The notes below the pieces were generated by a model, which did not search any database, had not been told where the DNA came from, and was given only the letters and a program-made list of their open reading frames with translations. The position numbers and the translations under genes are program-made. Positions 16,633-24,814 of a stretch of DNA of 51,590 bases are shown one piece after another; the first letter of the stretch is position 1; every line of letters begins with the position of its first letter. Origin of the DNA: Candidatus Rokubacteria bacterium 13_1_40CM_68_15 (lineage in GTDB: Bacteria > Methylomirabilota > Methylomirabilia > Rokubacteriales > CSP1-6); NCBI GenBank assembly GCA_001917585.1, contig MNEG01000073.1:1-51590 (forward strand), read 5' to 3'.

Positions 16633-17508
16633 ATGACTCCCGCGATGCGTGAAGGGGTGCTCGCCGCCCCTTCACGCGTCCGCCTCTCGCCCTTCCGGTC
16701 CCGGACGCTGCAGGGCCTGCTCTTCACTGCGCCGCTGCTCGGGCTCTTCGCGGCGTTCGTCATCTACCCCATGGTCTTCGGCCTGTGGTACGCGGCTGAC
16801 CTCGACAGCTACCGGGGCATCTTCAGCGATCCGGTCTTCCAGCAAACCGTCGTCAACACGCTCTGGTACGTCGGCGTCGCCGTCAACGTGAAGCTGTTCC
16901 TGGCCCTGCTCTTATCGGGCATGCTCGACTACCGCTATCGCGTGGTGAAGATCCTCAGCGCGCTCTTCCTGATCCCGTGGGCGATCCCCGCGCTGCCCGG
17001 GATCCTCTCGTTCCGCTGGATGCTCAACTCCCAGTGGGGCATCTTCAACCACCTGCTGACCAAGTTCGGCCTGCCCTCGGTGCCGTGGCTCGCCCAGCAC
17101 GACACGGCGTTCGGCGCCGTGATGATCTTCCACATCTGGAAGTACCTGCCGTTCTGGACCATCATCTTCCTGGCCGGCCGCCGCGCCATTCCCAACGAGC
17201 TCTACGAGGCCGCCGCCATCGACGGCGCCGGCGTGCTGCAGAACTTCATGTACGTGACGTTTCCGCTCCTGCGCAGCCTCTACCTGATCTGCACGCTGCT
17301 CTCCATGGTCTTCACGCTCGGCGACTTCACGGTGCCGTGGCTGATGACGGGCGGCGCTCCCGGCGATTCCACGCACGTGCTGGCCACGCTGGCCTATCGC
17401 TACACGTTCGCCATGGGGCGGCTCGAGTGGGGCCTGGCCACCTTCGCGGTGGCGATGCCGGTGACGCTGGTCTTCATCTTCGTGCTCATGCGATGGGTCA
17501 AGATATGA
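16633..17508 (+). CDS. Sugar-type ABC transporter permease (MalF/UgpA-like)
   Basis: 291 residues with six predicted membrane segments, BPD_transp_1 family. The EAA loop that contacts the ATPase reads ELYEAAAIDGAGVLQNF. The N-terminal RSRTLQGLLFTAPLLGLF is typical of MalF-type subunits. ATG 16633 is 6 bases after the binding-protein stop. The stop overlaps the next permease start (ATGA). Confidence 0.9.
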   Translation: MTPAMREGVLAAPSRVRLSPFRSRTLQGLLFTAPLLGLFAAFVIYPMVFGLWYAADLDSYRGIFSDPVFQQTVVNTLWYVGVAVNVKLFLALLLSGMLDYRYRVVKILSALFLIPWAIPALPGILSFRWMLNSQWGIFNHLLTKFGLPSVPWLAQHDTAFGAVMIFHIWKYLPFWTIIFLAGRRAIPNELYEAAAIDGAGVLQNFMYVTFPLLRSLYLICTLLSMVFTLGDFTVPWLMTGGAPGDSTHVLATLAYRYTFAMGRLEWGLATFAVAMPVTLVFIFVLMRWVKI

Positions 17509-18329
17509 AGACGTTCATCAGCGTCGTGGCCGTCGTCATTCTCGTCTGGACGTTCTTCCCCGTGTACTACATGGTGCTGCTCTCGTTCACGCCCACCAAC
17601 GACCTGTTTCAGCCCGGCCTCTACGTGGAGCACCCCACGCTGAGGAACTACGTCTACACGATGGGCCAGGACAATCCCTTCGTCCGCTACTTCTGGACCC
17701 AGCTCGGAACGAGCCTCATCGTGTCGGTGTGGACGATGGTGGGGGTGGGGGCGGTGGCCGCGCTCGGATCGTTCGCGATGGCGCGCATGAAGTTCCGGTT
17801 CCGCGGCTACGTCTCGGGCATGACGCTCTTCACCTACGTGATTCCGTCGTCGTTCCTGGCCATTCCCTTCTTCAAGATGATGGGAGACTATGACCTCATC
17901 GACACCAAGCTCGCCCTCGTGCTGGCCATGATCACGTTCGCCTCGCCTTACGCGCTGTGGGTCCTCTCCGACTACGCCCGCTCGCTGCCCCCCGAGATCG
18001 AAGAGGCCGGCGCGCTCGACGGCGCGGGCACGCTCCAGACGTTCTTCCACCTCTATCTGCCGCTGATCGTGCCGCCGCTGATCGCCATCGGCACCTACGC
18101 CTTCCTCTACGCCTGGAACGAATACCTCTACGCGCTCCTGCTGCTCACCGGCGAGCGGAACATCCCGCTGCCAGTCGCGATGTCGAACTTCCTCACCACC
18201 GACAACGCGCCCTGGAATCTCCTCATGGCCGTGTCCACCGTGTACTCGATCCCGCCCGTGGTCCTCTACTACTGCTTCAAGCGTTACCTCGTGAGCGGCC
18301 TCGTGAGCGGGGCGGTGTCCGGCTCATGA
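17505..18329 (+). CDS. Sugar-type ABC transporter permease (MalG/UgpE-like)
   Basis: 274 residues with six membrane segments. The EAA motif is EIEEAGALDGAGTLQTFF, and the region VIPSSFLAIPFFKMMGDYDLIDTKLALVL is typical of MalG-type partners. ATG 17505 overlaps the previous stop, and its own stop overlaps the SDR start, so four genes read as one unit. No ATP-binding subunit lies in the operon or elsewhere in the window; a shared ATPase (as MsmX or UgpC homologues do elsewhere) is presumed. Confidence 0.9.
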   Translation: MKTFISVVAVVILVWTFFPVYYMVLLSFTPTNDLFQPGLYVEHPTLRNYVYTMGQDNPFVRYFWTQLGTSLIVSVWTMVGVGAVAALGSFAMARMKFRFRGYVSGMTLFTYVIPSSFLAIPFFKMMGDYDLIDTKLALVLAMITFASPYALWVLSDYARSLPPEIEEAGALDGAGTLQTFFHLYLPLIVPPLIAIGTYAFLYAWNEYLYALLLLTGERNIPLPVAMSNFLTTDNAPWNLLMAVSTVYSIPPVVLYYCFKRYLVSGLVSGAVSGS

Positions 18330-19075
18330 CGGCGCCGGCCAGCCTCCACGGCCACGCCGCGCTCGTCACCGGCGCCGGCCGCAACATCGGCCGCGCCATC
18401 GCGCTGGCGCTGGCGGCGCGCGGCTGTGACGTCGTGGTGAACACCGCCCGCCGGGGCGTCGACGCCGAGGCGGTGGCCGCCGAGGCCCGCAAGCACGGCG
18501 TGCGCGCGGTCGTCGCCCTCGGCGACGTGGGCCGACGGGACGACGTGAGAGCGATCGTCAAGGCCGCCGGCGAGATCGGGGTCGTCGACATCGTCGTCAA
18601 CAACGCCGCCATCCGTCCGAAGGCGCCGTTCCTCGAGATGACGGACGAGGAGTGGCAGCGCGTCATGGACGTCGATCTCAACTCCGCGTACTACATGGCC
18701 AGGGCGTTCGTGCCCGGGATGGTGGCGCGCGGCTGGGGCCGCATCGTGAACATCACCGGCATGAACGCGATGCAAGGCACCCACGATGGGCGCGCGCACG
18801 TCGCCGCCGCCAAGCACGGGCTCTGGGGACTCACGAAGGCGCTGGCCCGCGAGCTCGGGCCGAAGGGCGTCACGGTGAACGCGATCTCGCCCGGGCCGAT
18901 CCTCGGCGAGCAAGCAGAGCACGCGGCCTACATCAGCAGCCAGCTCGGCAAGATCCCCCTGGGGCGGCTCGGGACGCCCGACGACATCGCGCGTCTCACC
19001 GCCTTCCTCGCCTCCGACGACGGCGGCTTCGTCTCCGGCCAGATGATCGGCGTCAACGGCGCCGCCGCGACCTGA
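18326..19075 (+). CDS. SDR-family protein lacking the canonical catalytic Tyr
   Basis: Rossmann-fold short-chain dehydrogenase homologue, 249 residues. Cofactor motif TGAGRNIG (15-22), NNAA (92-95) and the C-terminal ISPGPI are normal. Catalytic Lys163 is kept (AAAKHGLWG). The residue at Lys minus 4, Tyr in active SDRs, is Val159, and the usual Ser about 13 residues earlier is not present (NITGMNAMQG). It may use another chemistry, or bind without reducing. The start overlaps the permease stop (ATGA), so it belongs to the importer operon and may act on the imported compound. Confidence 0.82.
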   Translation: MTAPASLHGHAALVTGAGRNIGRAIALALAARGCDVVVNTARRGVDAEAVAAEARKHGVRAVVALGDVGRRDDVRAIVKAAGEIGVVDIVVNNAAIRPKAPFLEMTDEEWQRVMDVDLNSAYYMARAFVPGMVARGWGRIVNITGMNAMQGTHDGRAHVAAAKHGLWGLTKALARELGPKGVTVNAISPGPILGEQAEHAAYISSQLGKIPLGRLGTPDDIARLTAFLASDDGGFVSGQMIGVNGAAAT

Positions 19076-19151
19076 ACGCGCGTACGTGAGGATCGGCGAC
19101 GACCGAGAACGAAGTGAGGCGACGTCACTTGGAGCCGCCTGAGGAGCTTCG

Positions 19152-19952
19152 ATGATCGACTACAAGGAGTACCAGCACCTGCTGTTCGAGCGGCGCCCCA
19201 ACGGCGTGTTGCTCATCACGCTCAACCGGCCCGAAGTCCTCAACGCCACCAACGATCGGCTGCACTGGGAGCTCACCCAGCTCTGGTTGACGATCGATCG
19301 CGACAAGGACACGCGGGTGGCGGTGGTGACGGGCGCCGGCCGGGCCTTCTCGGCGGGCGGCGACATGGACATGGTGGAGCGAAACGCGACCGATCCCCGG
19401 CGACTGGCCAACACCATCCGGGAGGCGTCGGACATCGTCTACAACATGATCAACCTGGACAAGCCCGTCATCTCGGCGATCAACGGCGTCGCCGTGGGGG
19501 CGGGGCTGGTCGTCGCGCTGATGGCCGACATCAGCATCATGTCGGAGACGGCGCGCTTCACCGACGGCCACACCAAGCTCGGCGTGGTGGCCGGCGACCA
19601 TGCGGCCATCCTCTGGCCGCTCCTGTGCGGCATGGCCAAGGCCAAGTACTACCTGCTGACGTCCGACTTCATCGACGGCAAGGAGGCCGAGCGTATCGGC
19701 CTCGTCAGCTTGTGCGTGCCGGCCGCGGAGCTCATGCCCAAGGCCTTCGAGGTTGCCGACAAGCTGGCGAAGGGCAGCCAGCAGGCCATCCGCTGGACGA
19801 AGAAGAGCCTCAACAACTGGCTGCGCATGGCGGGCCCGATCTTCGACCAGTCCATTGCGCTGGAGATGCTCACGTTCATGGAGGAGGACGTCCGGGAGGG
19901 CATGAAGGCCATCCGGGAGAAGCGGCCACCGCGCTTCCCGTCCGCCCAATGA
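19152..19952 (+). CDS. Enoyl-CoA hydratase/isomerase (crotonase) superfamily protein
   Basis: 266 residues. Oxyanion-hole segments are [10 protein letters not shown] (about 66-74) and GVAVGAG (112-118), and the [13 protein letters not shown] turn is recognisable. When I align it by eye to rat hydratase, the two catalytic Glu positions fall on Val120 and His140, so the classical hydratase pair is missing. Asp149 in the AGDHAA turn could serve as an acid/base instead. True hydratase activity is therefore doubtful; an isomerase or hydrolase is possible. A clear ribosome-binding site (gaggag) precedes ATG 19152. It stands between the SDR and the E1alpha gene. Confidence 0.85.
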   Translation: MIDYKEYQHLLFERRPNGVLLITLNRPEVLNATNDRLHWELTQLWLTIDRDKDTRVAVVTGAGRAFSAGGDMDMVERNATDPRRLANTIREASDIVYNMINLDKPVISAINGVAVGAGLVVALMADISIMSETARFTDGHTKLGVVAGDHAAILWPLLCGMAKAKYYLLTSDFIDGKEAERIGLVSLCVPAAELMPKAFEVADKLAKGSQQAIRWTKKSLNNWLRMAGPIFDQSIALEMLTFMEEDVREGMKAIREKRPPRFPSAQ

Positions 19953-19974
19953 CCGTGGTTCTCGGCGCCCGGAG

Positions 19975-19980
19975 TACAAT
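19975..19980 (+). promoter_or_regulatory. Probable -10 box (TACAAT) of 2-oxoacid dehydrogenase operon
   Basis: TACAAT lies 20 bases before the E1alpha ATG at 20001, in the 48-base gap after the crotonase gene. It is close to the TATAAT consensus and to other boxes in this window. No clear -35 element is seen. Confidence 0.4.
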
Positions 19981-20000
19981 GGAACGAGACGCCGGTTTCC

Positions 20001-21146
20001 ATGCCCAGGACGCCTCTCGAGCCTCGATTCACCGTCGAGTACCTGTCGATCCTCGACAGCGACGGCAACCTCGATTCCGCTCTCGAGCCCGACCTCTCCG
20101 CCAGTGAGCTGAAGCGGCTCTACCGCGCCATGCTCCTCGGGCGCCGCCTCGACGAGCGGATGGTTCGTCTCCAGCGCCAGGGCCGCATCGGCACGTTCGC
20201 GCCGATCAAGGGTCAGGAAGCGTCGCAGCTGGGCTCGGTCTGTACGCTGCGCCCGACGGACTGGATGGTGCCGTCGTTTCGCGAGACTGCGGCCATGCTC
20301 TGGCGGGGATGGCCGATCGAGAAGCTCCTGATGACGTTCGCCGGACAGCTCGAGGGAACGCAGCCGGCGCCCGACCAGCACGACCTGCCCATCACCATTC
20401 CCGTCGCCACGCAGCTGCCCCACGCCGTCGGGCTCGCCTATGCCGCCCAGTACCGTGGCGACGACGTGGTCGTCATGGCGTACTTCGGCGACGGCGCGAC
20501 GTCGGAGGGCGACTTCCACGAGGCCCTGAACTTTGCCGGCGTCTGGCACGTGCCGGTGGTCTTCGTCTGCCAGAACAACCAGTGGGCGATCTCGGTGCCG
20601 CTCAAGAAGCAGACCCACTCCCGGACGATCGCGCAGAAGGCGCTCGCGTACGGCCTGCCCGGCCTCCAGGTGGACGGCAACGACGTGCTGGCCGTGTACG
20701 CGGCGAGCAAGGAGGCGGTCGACCGCGCGCGCGAGGGCGGCGGTCCGACGCTGATCGAATGCGTGACGTACCGCCTCGGCGTGCACACCACGGCCGACGA
20801 CCCCACGAAGTACCGCTCCGAGGAGGAAGTGCGCGAGTGGGAGCGCAAGGATCCACTCACGCGCTTCGTCGAGTACCTGCGCAAGAAGAACCTGCTGGAA
20901 GAGGGCCTCGAGCAGCAGGTGGACGCCGAGATCGCGGCCGCCGTCAAGCGCTTCGAGGCGATGGCGCCGCCCGACGTCCTGACGATGTTCGATCACGCGT
21001 ACGCGGAGAAGCCCCCGGAGCTGCTGGCGCAGCGCGACGAGCTGGCCGGGCGGCTGCGCGGCCCCGACGACGCCGGGTCCGCGCCCGAGCCGCCGTCGTC
21101 GCCGCCCATGCGCGGTCAGCGGAAGACGAGCCGATGGCAAAACTGA
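20001..21146 (+). CDS. Thiamine-dependent 2-oxoacid dehydrogenase E1 component, alpha subunit
   Basis: Decarboxylates a 2-oxoacid with thiamine diphosphate and, with E1beta, passes the acyl group to E2 lipoamide. 381 residues. The TPP motif runs from GDG (163-165) to NN (192-193) in YFGDGATSEGDF...FVCQNNQWAIS. The phosphorylation-loop-like HTTADDPTKYR is present. It resembles PdhA of Gram-positive/Thermus-type pyruvate dehydrogenases more than BCKDH, but the substrate (pyruvate, branched-chain oxoacid or another) cannot be fixed. The Ala/Pro-rich C-terminus overlaps the E1beta start by 13 bases. Confidence 0.9.
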   Translation: MPRTPLEPRFTVEYLSILDSDGNLDSALEPDLSASELKRLYRAMLLGRRLDERMVRLQRQGRIGTFAPIKGQEASQLGSVCTLRPTDWMVPSFRETAAMLWRGWPIEKLLMTFAGQLEGTQPAPDQHDLPITIPVATQLPHAVGLAYAAQYRGDDVVVMAYFGDGATSEGDFHEALNFAGVWHVPVVFVCQNNQWAISVPLKKQTHSRTIAQKALAYGLPGLQVDGNDVLAVYAASKEAVDRAREGGGPTLIECVTYRLGVHTTADDPTKYRSEEEVREWERKDPLTRFVEYLRKKNLLEEGLEQQVDAEIAAAVKRFEAMAPPDVLTMFDHAYAEKPPELLAQRDELAGRLRGPDDAGSAPEPPSSPPMRGQRKTSRWQN

Positions 21147-22114
21147 ACATGGTCAAGGCGCTGAACCTGGCGCTGCTCCAGGAGATGGAGCGGGACGAGG
21201 ACGTCGTCGTCATCGGCGAGGACGTCGGGGTGGACGGCGGCGTCTTCCGCGTGACCGAAGATCTCCATCGCAAGTTCGGTGGCAAGCGGGTGATCGACAG
21301 CCCGCTGGCCGAGTCCGCCATCATCGGCACGTCGGTGGGGATGGCGCTCTACGGGCTCAAGCCCGTCTGCGAGATCCAGTTCTCCGGCTTCGCCTTCCAG
21401 TGCTTCCACCAGATCGAGAATCACGCCGCCCGTTATCGCATGCGCACGCAGGGGCGGTTCCACTGCCAGATGGTCGTGCGGATGCCCTACGGCGGAGGGG
21501 TGCGCGCGCTCGAGCACCACTCGGAATCCGAGGAGCAGTTCTACGCCCACATCCCTGGCCTGAAGATGGTCATCCCGTCGGGGCCGCGCAATGCACGCGG
21601 CTTGCTCGTGGGGGCGCTCCGCGATCCCGACCCCGTGATCTTCTTCGAGCACAAGGCGCTCTACCACGCGGCCAAGGAAGACGTGCCGGACGAGATCGAG
21701 GCGCTGCCGCTCGGGCGGGCCGACGTCGTGCGCCACGGGCGGGACCTGACGATCATCGCCTACGGCGCGATGGTACGCGTGGCGCGCGAGGCCGCCGACA
21801 CGCTGGCCAGCGAGGACGGCGCCGAGTGCGAGGTGATCGATCTGCTGACGGTGTCGCCGCTCGACCGGGAGACGATCGTGGCGTCGGTTCAGAAGACCGG
21901 GCGGGCGCTCGTCGTGCACGAGGCGCCCAAGAGCTTCGGCCCCGGCGCCGAGATCGCCGCCTCGATCGTGGAGGGCGCGTTCCTCTCGCTGGAGGCGCCC
22001 ATCCGTCGCGTCACCGCCTACGACGTTCCCTTCGTCGGCTTCGCCCGCGAGCGCGCCACCGTGCCCGACGTCGGGCGCGTCCTCGCGGCGGCGCGCGAGA
22101 CGCTCGCGTACTGA
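21134..22114 (+). CDS. 2-oxoacid dehydrogenase E1 component, beta subunit
   Basis: 326 residues from ATG 21134. Typical features are MVKALNLALLQEMERDEDVVVIGEDVG at the start, SPLAESAIIGTSVGMA (Glu of the TPP site), FQCFHQIENHAARYR, RMPYGGG, and the C-terminal transketolase domain with VIDLLTVSPLD and VHEAPKSFGPGAEI. It partners the E1alpha encoded just upstream; the genes overlap, consistent with an alpha2beta2 enzyme. A secreted-phosphatase gene starts eight bases after its stop. Confidence 0.92.
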   Translation: MAKLNMVKALNLALLQEMERDEDVVVIGEDVGVDGGVFRVTEDLHRKFGGKRVIDSPLAESAIIGTSVGMALYGLKPVCEIQFSGFAFQCFHQIENHAARYRMRTQGRFHCQMVVRMPYGGGVRALEHHSESEEQFYAHIPGLKMVIPSGPRNARGLLVGALRDPDPVIFFEHKALYHAAKEDVPDEIEALPLGRADVVRHGRDLTIIAYGAMVRVAREAADTLASEDGAECEVIDLLTVSPLDRETIVASVQKTGRALVVHEAPKSFGPGAEIAASIVEGAFLSLEAPIRRVTAYDVPFVGFARERATVPDVGRVLAAARETLAY

Positions 22115-22121
22115 TCGCGTC

Positions 22122-23018
22122 GTGCGGCGGGCCGCGGTCCTCGCCGTCCTCGGTCTTCTGATCACGGTCGCTCCCGCCCGTTCCGATCCGGCGCCGCGGC
22201 TGCGCGTCGTCACGTTCAATCTCTTCCACGGCGGACCCGGATCGGGGCTCTGGGGCGACGACAGGCGCCTGGAAGAGCGCCTGGCCCTCGCCTTGCGCGG
22301 GTTGCGTGCGCTCGATCCCGACATCGTCGCGCTCCAGGAAGCGTCCACGGGGTGGGGGCGCGGCAACGTGGCCGCGCGCGTGGCCGCCGGCCTCGGCTTC
22401 AACTACGTCTTCGCGCCGGCCACGCCACGTGTCTTGCCGGTGCTCGGCCGCATCGCCACCTGGGTGATGAACTTCAGCGAAGGCTCGGCGGTCGTCAGCC
22501 GGTTTCCCATCGTCACCCACGAGGTGACGGATCTTCCGCGGTGCGTGAAGTTCCTCGACCCTCGGATCATGCTGCACGCCGAGGTCGACGCACCGTGGGG
22601 CCGTGTCGGCATCGTCTCGGCGCACACGGCGCGCGCCGACTGTCAGCTCGAGCGCATCGTCGACATCGTGCAGGGCTGGCCGGCCGATCGCCCGGCCGTC
22701 GTCATGGGCGATCTCAACACCGGCGAGACTGCGCCCGGGCTCGGCGTCTTCAGCCGCGCCGGCATGATCGACGCGTTCCGCGCCGCCAACCCCGACGGTG
22801 ACGGGGCGACCACGTGGCAGAACGTCGTGGGCCCGGCACGCACGGCGAGGCGACGGGTGGACTACGTCTTCTTGCGGTCGGCGAACGGACGGCAGTGGCG
22901 CGTGGTGTCGAGCCGTATCGTCCTCGACGAGCCCGAGCGCGGCACCGACGGCGCCACGCTGTGGCCGTCCGACCACTATGGCGTGCTCGCCGATCTCGAG
23001 CTGGCGCCGGTACAATGA
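22122..23018 (+). CDS. Secreted endonuclease/exonuclease/phosphatase-family protein
   Basis: 298 residues from GTG 22122. Signal peptide (1-21, ...VAPARS). EEP-fold motifs in order: VVTFNLF (Asn), ALQEAS (metal Glu), GIVSAHTA (His), GDLNTGE (Asp/Asn), RRVDYVF and PSDHYGVL (catalytic Asp-His). It is probably an exported Mg-dependent phosphodiesterase acting on nucleic acids, phosphoinositide-like lipids or sphingomyelin-type substrates. It lies, oddly, between E1beta and E2 of a cytoplasmic complex, with almost no spacing on either side. All metal ligands look intact. Confidence 0.82.
   Translation: MRRAAVLAVLGLLITVAPARSDPAPRLRVVTFNLFHGGPGSGLWGDDRRLEERLALALRGLRALDPDIVALQEASTGWGRGNVAARVAAGLGFNYVFAPATPRVLPVLGRIATWVMNFSEGSAVVSRFPIVTHEVTDLPRCVKFLDPRIMLHAEVDAPWGRVGIVSAHTARADCQLERIVDIVQGWPADRPAVVMGDLNTGETAPGLGVFSRAGMIDAFRAANPDGDGATTWQNVVGPARTARRRVDYVFLRSANGRQWRVVSSRIVLDEPERGTDGATLWPSDHYGVLADLELAPVQ
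23011..23016 (+). promoter_or_regulatory. -10-like box TACAAT, 7 nt before E2 start
   Basis: TACAAT ends 7 bases before ATG 23024 of the E2 gene, the same geometry as the boxes at 9766 and 31394 (minus). It could be an internal promoter that gives a leaderless E2 transcript independent of the EEP gene. It also spans the EEP stop region, so chance is possible. Confidence 0.35.
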
Positions 23019-23023
23019 CGGCG

Positions 23024-24325
23024 ATGGCCCGCGACTTCCGGCTTCCCGATCTTGGCGAGGGGCTGACCGAGGCCGAGATCGTCAAGGTGCTCGTCCACGA
23101 GGGCGAGGACGTCCGCGAGGACGCGCCCCTCCTGGAGGTCGAGACGGACAAGGCGCAGGTCGAGATCCCATCCCCGATGAGCGGCCGCGTGGAGAAGGTT
23201 CACGTGCAAGCGGGCCAGACGGTGAAGGTGGGACAGGTCCTCGTGTCGTTCGGCGAGGCCGGAGCGCCGCCCGGGACGAAGCCCGTGGCCGCCGACGGTC
23301 GCGCTCGACAGGTGCCGACGCCGTCGTCGGGCGCGCGCGTGACCGAGGGTCCGGTGCCGGCGACGCCGGCCACGCGACGTCTCGCCCGCGAGCTGGGCGT
23401 CGACCTGCGCACGGTTGCCGGAAGCGGATCTGGCGGGCGTGTCACCGACGACGATGTCCGCGGCGCTGCATCAGCCTCGAAGGCGCCTGCCGCCGCGTCC
23501 ACGCGCGCCGCCGCCGCTCCGGAACGCCACGAGCCGGCACGACCCGCCATAGAACGCGGCCCCGCCAAGCCGCTCGCCAGCGTCGGCTTGCAGGCGCCGC
23601 CGCTGCCCAGTTTCGAGCAGTGGGGCCCCATCGAGCGCCAGCCGCTCTCGCACCTGCGCCGGACGATCGCCGAGCGGATGACGCTGTCGGCGACGGTGAT
23701 CCCACACGTCACCCACTTCGACAAGGCGGACATCACCGATCTCGACGCGCTGATCCGCCGCAATCTCGAGGCGGCCCGCGCCCAGGGCGTGACCCTCACG
23801 CTGACGAGCTTCCTGATGAAGGCGGCGGCGCTCGCGCTCAGGGCTCACCCGCAGTTCAACGCGAGCCTCGATCCCGCGGCTGGCGAGCTGATCGTGAAGC
23901 GCTACTGCCACCTCGGCGTGGCGGTGGCGACCGAGCGTGGACTCATCGTGCCCGTCATCCGGGACGTGGACCGGAAGCCCCTGCTCGAGATCCAGCGCGA
24001 GCTCGGCGCGCTGGCTCAGCGTGTGCGGGATGGCAAGGCCACGCTCGACGACCTGAAGGGCGGCACCTTCACGATCACGAACATCGGCGCTCTCGGCGGC
24101 ACCGGCGCTATCCCGATCATCAACTACCCCGAGGTGGCGATCCTCGGCGTGGCACGCGGGCGGGAAGAGGCCGTCGTCCGTGACGGGCAGATCGCGCCGC
24201 GTCTGCTGCTGCCGCTGTCGCTGACCTTCGACCACCGCGTGGCCGACGGCGCCGACGGCGCGCGCTTCGCCTCCGATATCGTCCGCCGCCTCGAACGCCC
24301 CGACCAGCTCCTGCTGGAGCTGTAA
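23024..24325 (+). CDS. Dihydrolipoamide acyltransferase E2 component
   Basis: Core acyltransferase of the 2-oxoacid dehydrogenase complex, 433 residues. Order: one lipoyl domain (about 1-80) with lipoylated Lys43 in VETDKAQVEI; a Pro/Ala linker; the peripheral-subunit-binding domain (ATPATRRLARELGVDL...GRVTDDDV); and the catalytic CoA-acyltransferase domain with His404/Asp408 in FDHRVADGADG. ATG 23024 gives the typical MARDFRLPDLGEGLTEAE. ATG 23015, overlapping the EEP stop, is an alternative that adds three residues. A single lipoyl domain is usual for BCKDH-like and many PDH-like E2s. Confidence 0.92.
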   Translation: MARDFRLPDLGEGLTEAEIVKVLVHEGEDVREDAPLLEVETDKAQVEIPSPMSGRVEKVHVQAGQTVKVGQVLVSFGEAGAPPGTKPVAADGRARQVPTPSSGARVTEGPVPATPATRRLARELGVDLRTVAGSGSGGRVTDDDVRGAASASKAPAAASTRAAAAPERHEPARPAIERGPAKPLASVGLQAPPLPSFEQWGPIERQPLSHLRRTIAERMTLSATVIPHVTHFDKADITDLDALIRRNLEAARAQGVTLTLTSFLMKAAALALRAHPQFNASLDPAAGELIVKRYCHLGVAVATERGLIVPVIRDVDRKPLLEIQRELGALAQRVRDGKATLDDLKGGTFTITNIGALGGTGAIPIINYPEVAILGVARGREEAVVRDGQIAPRLLLPLSLTFDHRVADGADGARFASDIVRRLERPDQLLLEL

Positions 24326-24336
24326 GGACCGAGTCG

Positions 24337-24795
24337 ATGCAGATCATCAAGCAAGACGAGAAGAGGACCTTTTACTCGATGTTCCTGCCCCGACTCGAGG
24401 CGTGGCCCGACCGGCTGGACATCGACTCGGGGTGCTTCGGACTGCTCCTCGCATACGACGCGCGCAGTGGTGCCGAGGAGGCCCTCCGCGCTCTCGCCGA
24501 GCGAACTCTCGCTCAGGGCCTGGTGTATCTCTGCGCGTGGGGGCCGGACTGCAAACGGGTTCACGACCTTTTCGAGCGCGCAATCGTGGCTCGCGAGGAG
24601 GAGCGAGGCGACGACGATACTGTGATGACGACGTGGCACGAGGATGAGTCGCTGGAAGAGGCGGCGTGGTACTTCGCCCACGTGGCGTCGCCGTCTCCCG
24701 GTTATGCCGAGCGCTGCCGTGCGATGGTGGTTGCCGCCGTAGGGAACCAGGAATGGCTGGCAACGCTGAGCTCAGGCGTGATGGCTCCGGCGTGA
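24337..24795 (+). CDS. Conserved-looking protein of unknown function between E2 and E3
   Basis: 152 residues from ATG 24337. No signal peptide or membrane segment. Notable segments are FGLLLAYDAR, LVYLCAWGPDCKRVHDLFE and TTWHEDESLEEAAWYF; it is acidic, with Trp and Cys in conserved-looking positions. I have a weak impression of a DUF7684-like protein; this is not certain. Twelve bases from E2 and twenty from E3, it is co-transcribed with the complex. Possible roles such as regulator or adaptor are guesses. Confidence 0.75.
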   Translation: MQIIKQDEKRTFYSMFLPRLEAWPDRLDIDSGCFGLLLAYDARSGAEEALRALAERTLAQGLVYLCAWGPDCKRVHDLFERAIVAREEERGDDDTVMTTWHEDESLEEAAWYFAHVASPSPGYAERCRAMVVAAVGNQEWLATLSSGVMAPA

Positions 24796-24814
24796 CGCCA
24801 GGAGCCTGATCGGC

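Noticed and set aside
19125..21140. 671-residue minus-strand frame opposite crotonase and E1alpha
   Set aside because: Low-complexity Arg/Leu/Glu/Val composition, no motif, and both plus-strand genes have complete active-site motifs.
24120..24350. Minus-strand frame across the E2 3' end
   Set aside because: Low-complexity Arg/Gly sequence opposite the conserved HRVADG catalytic region.
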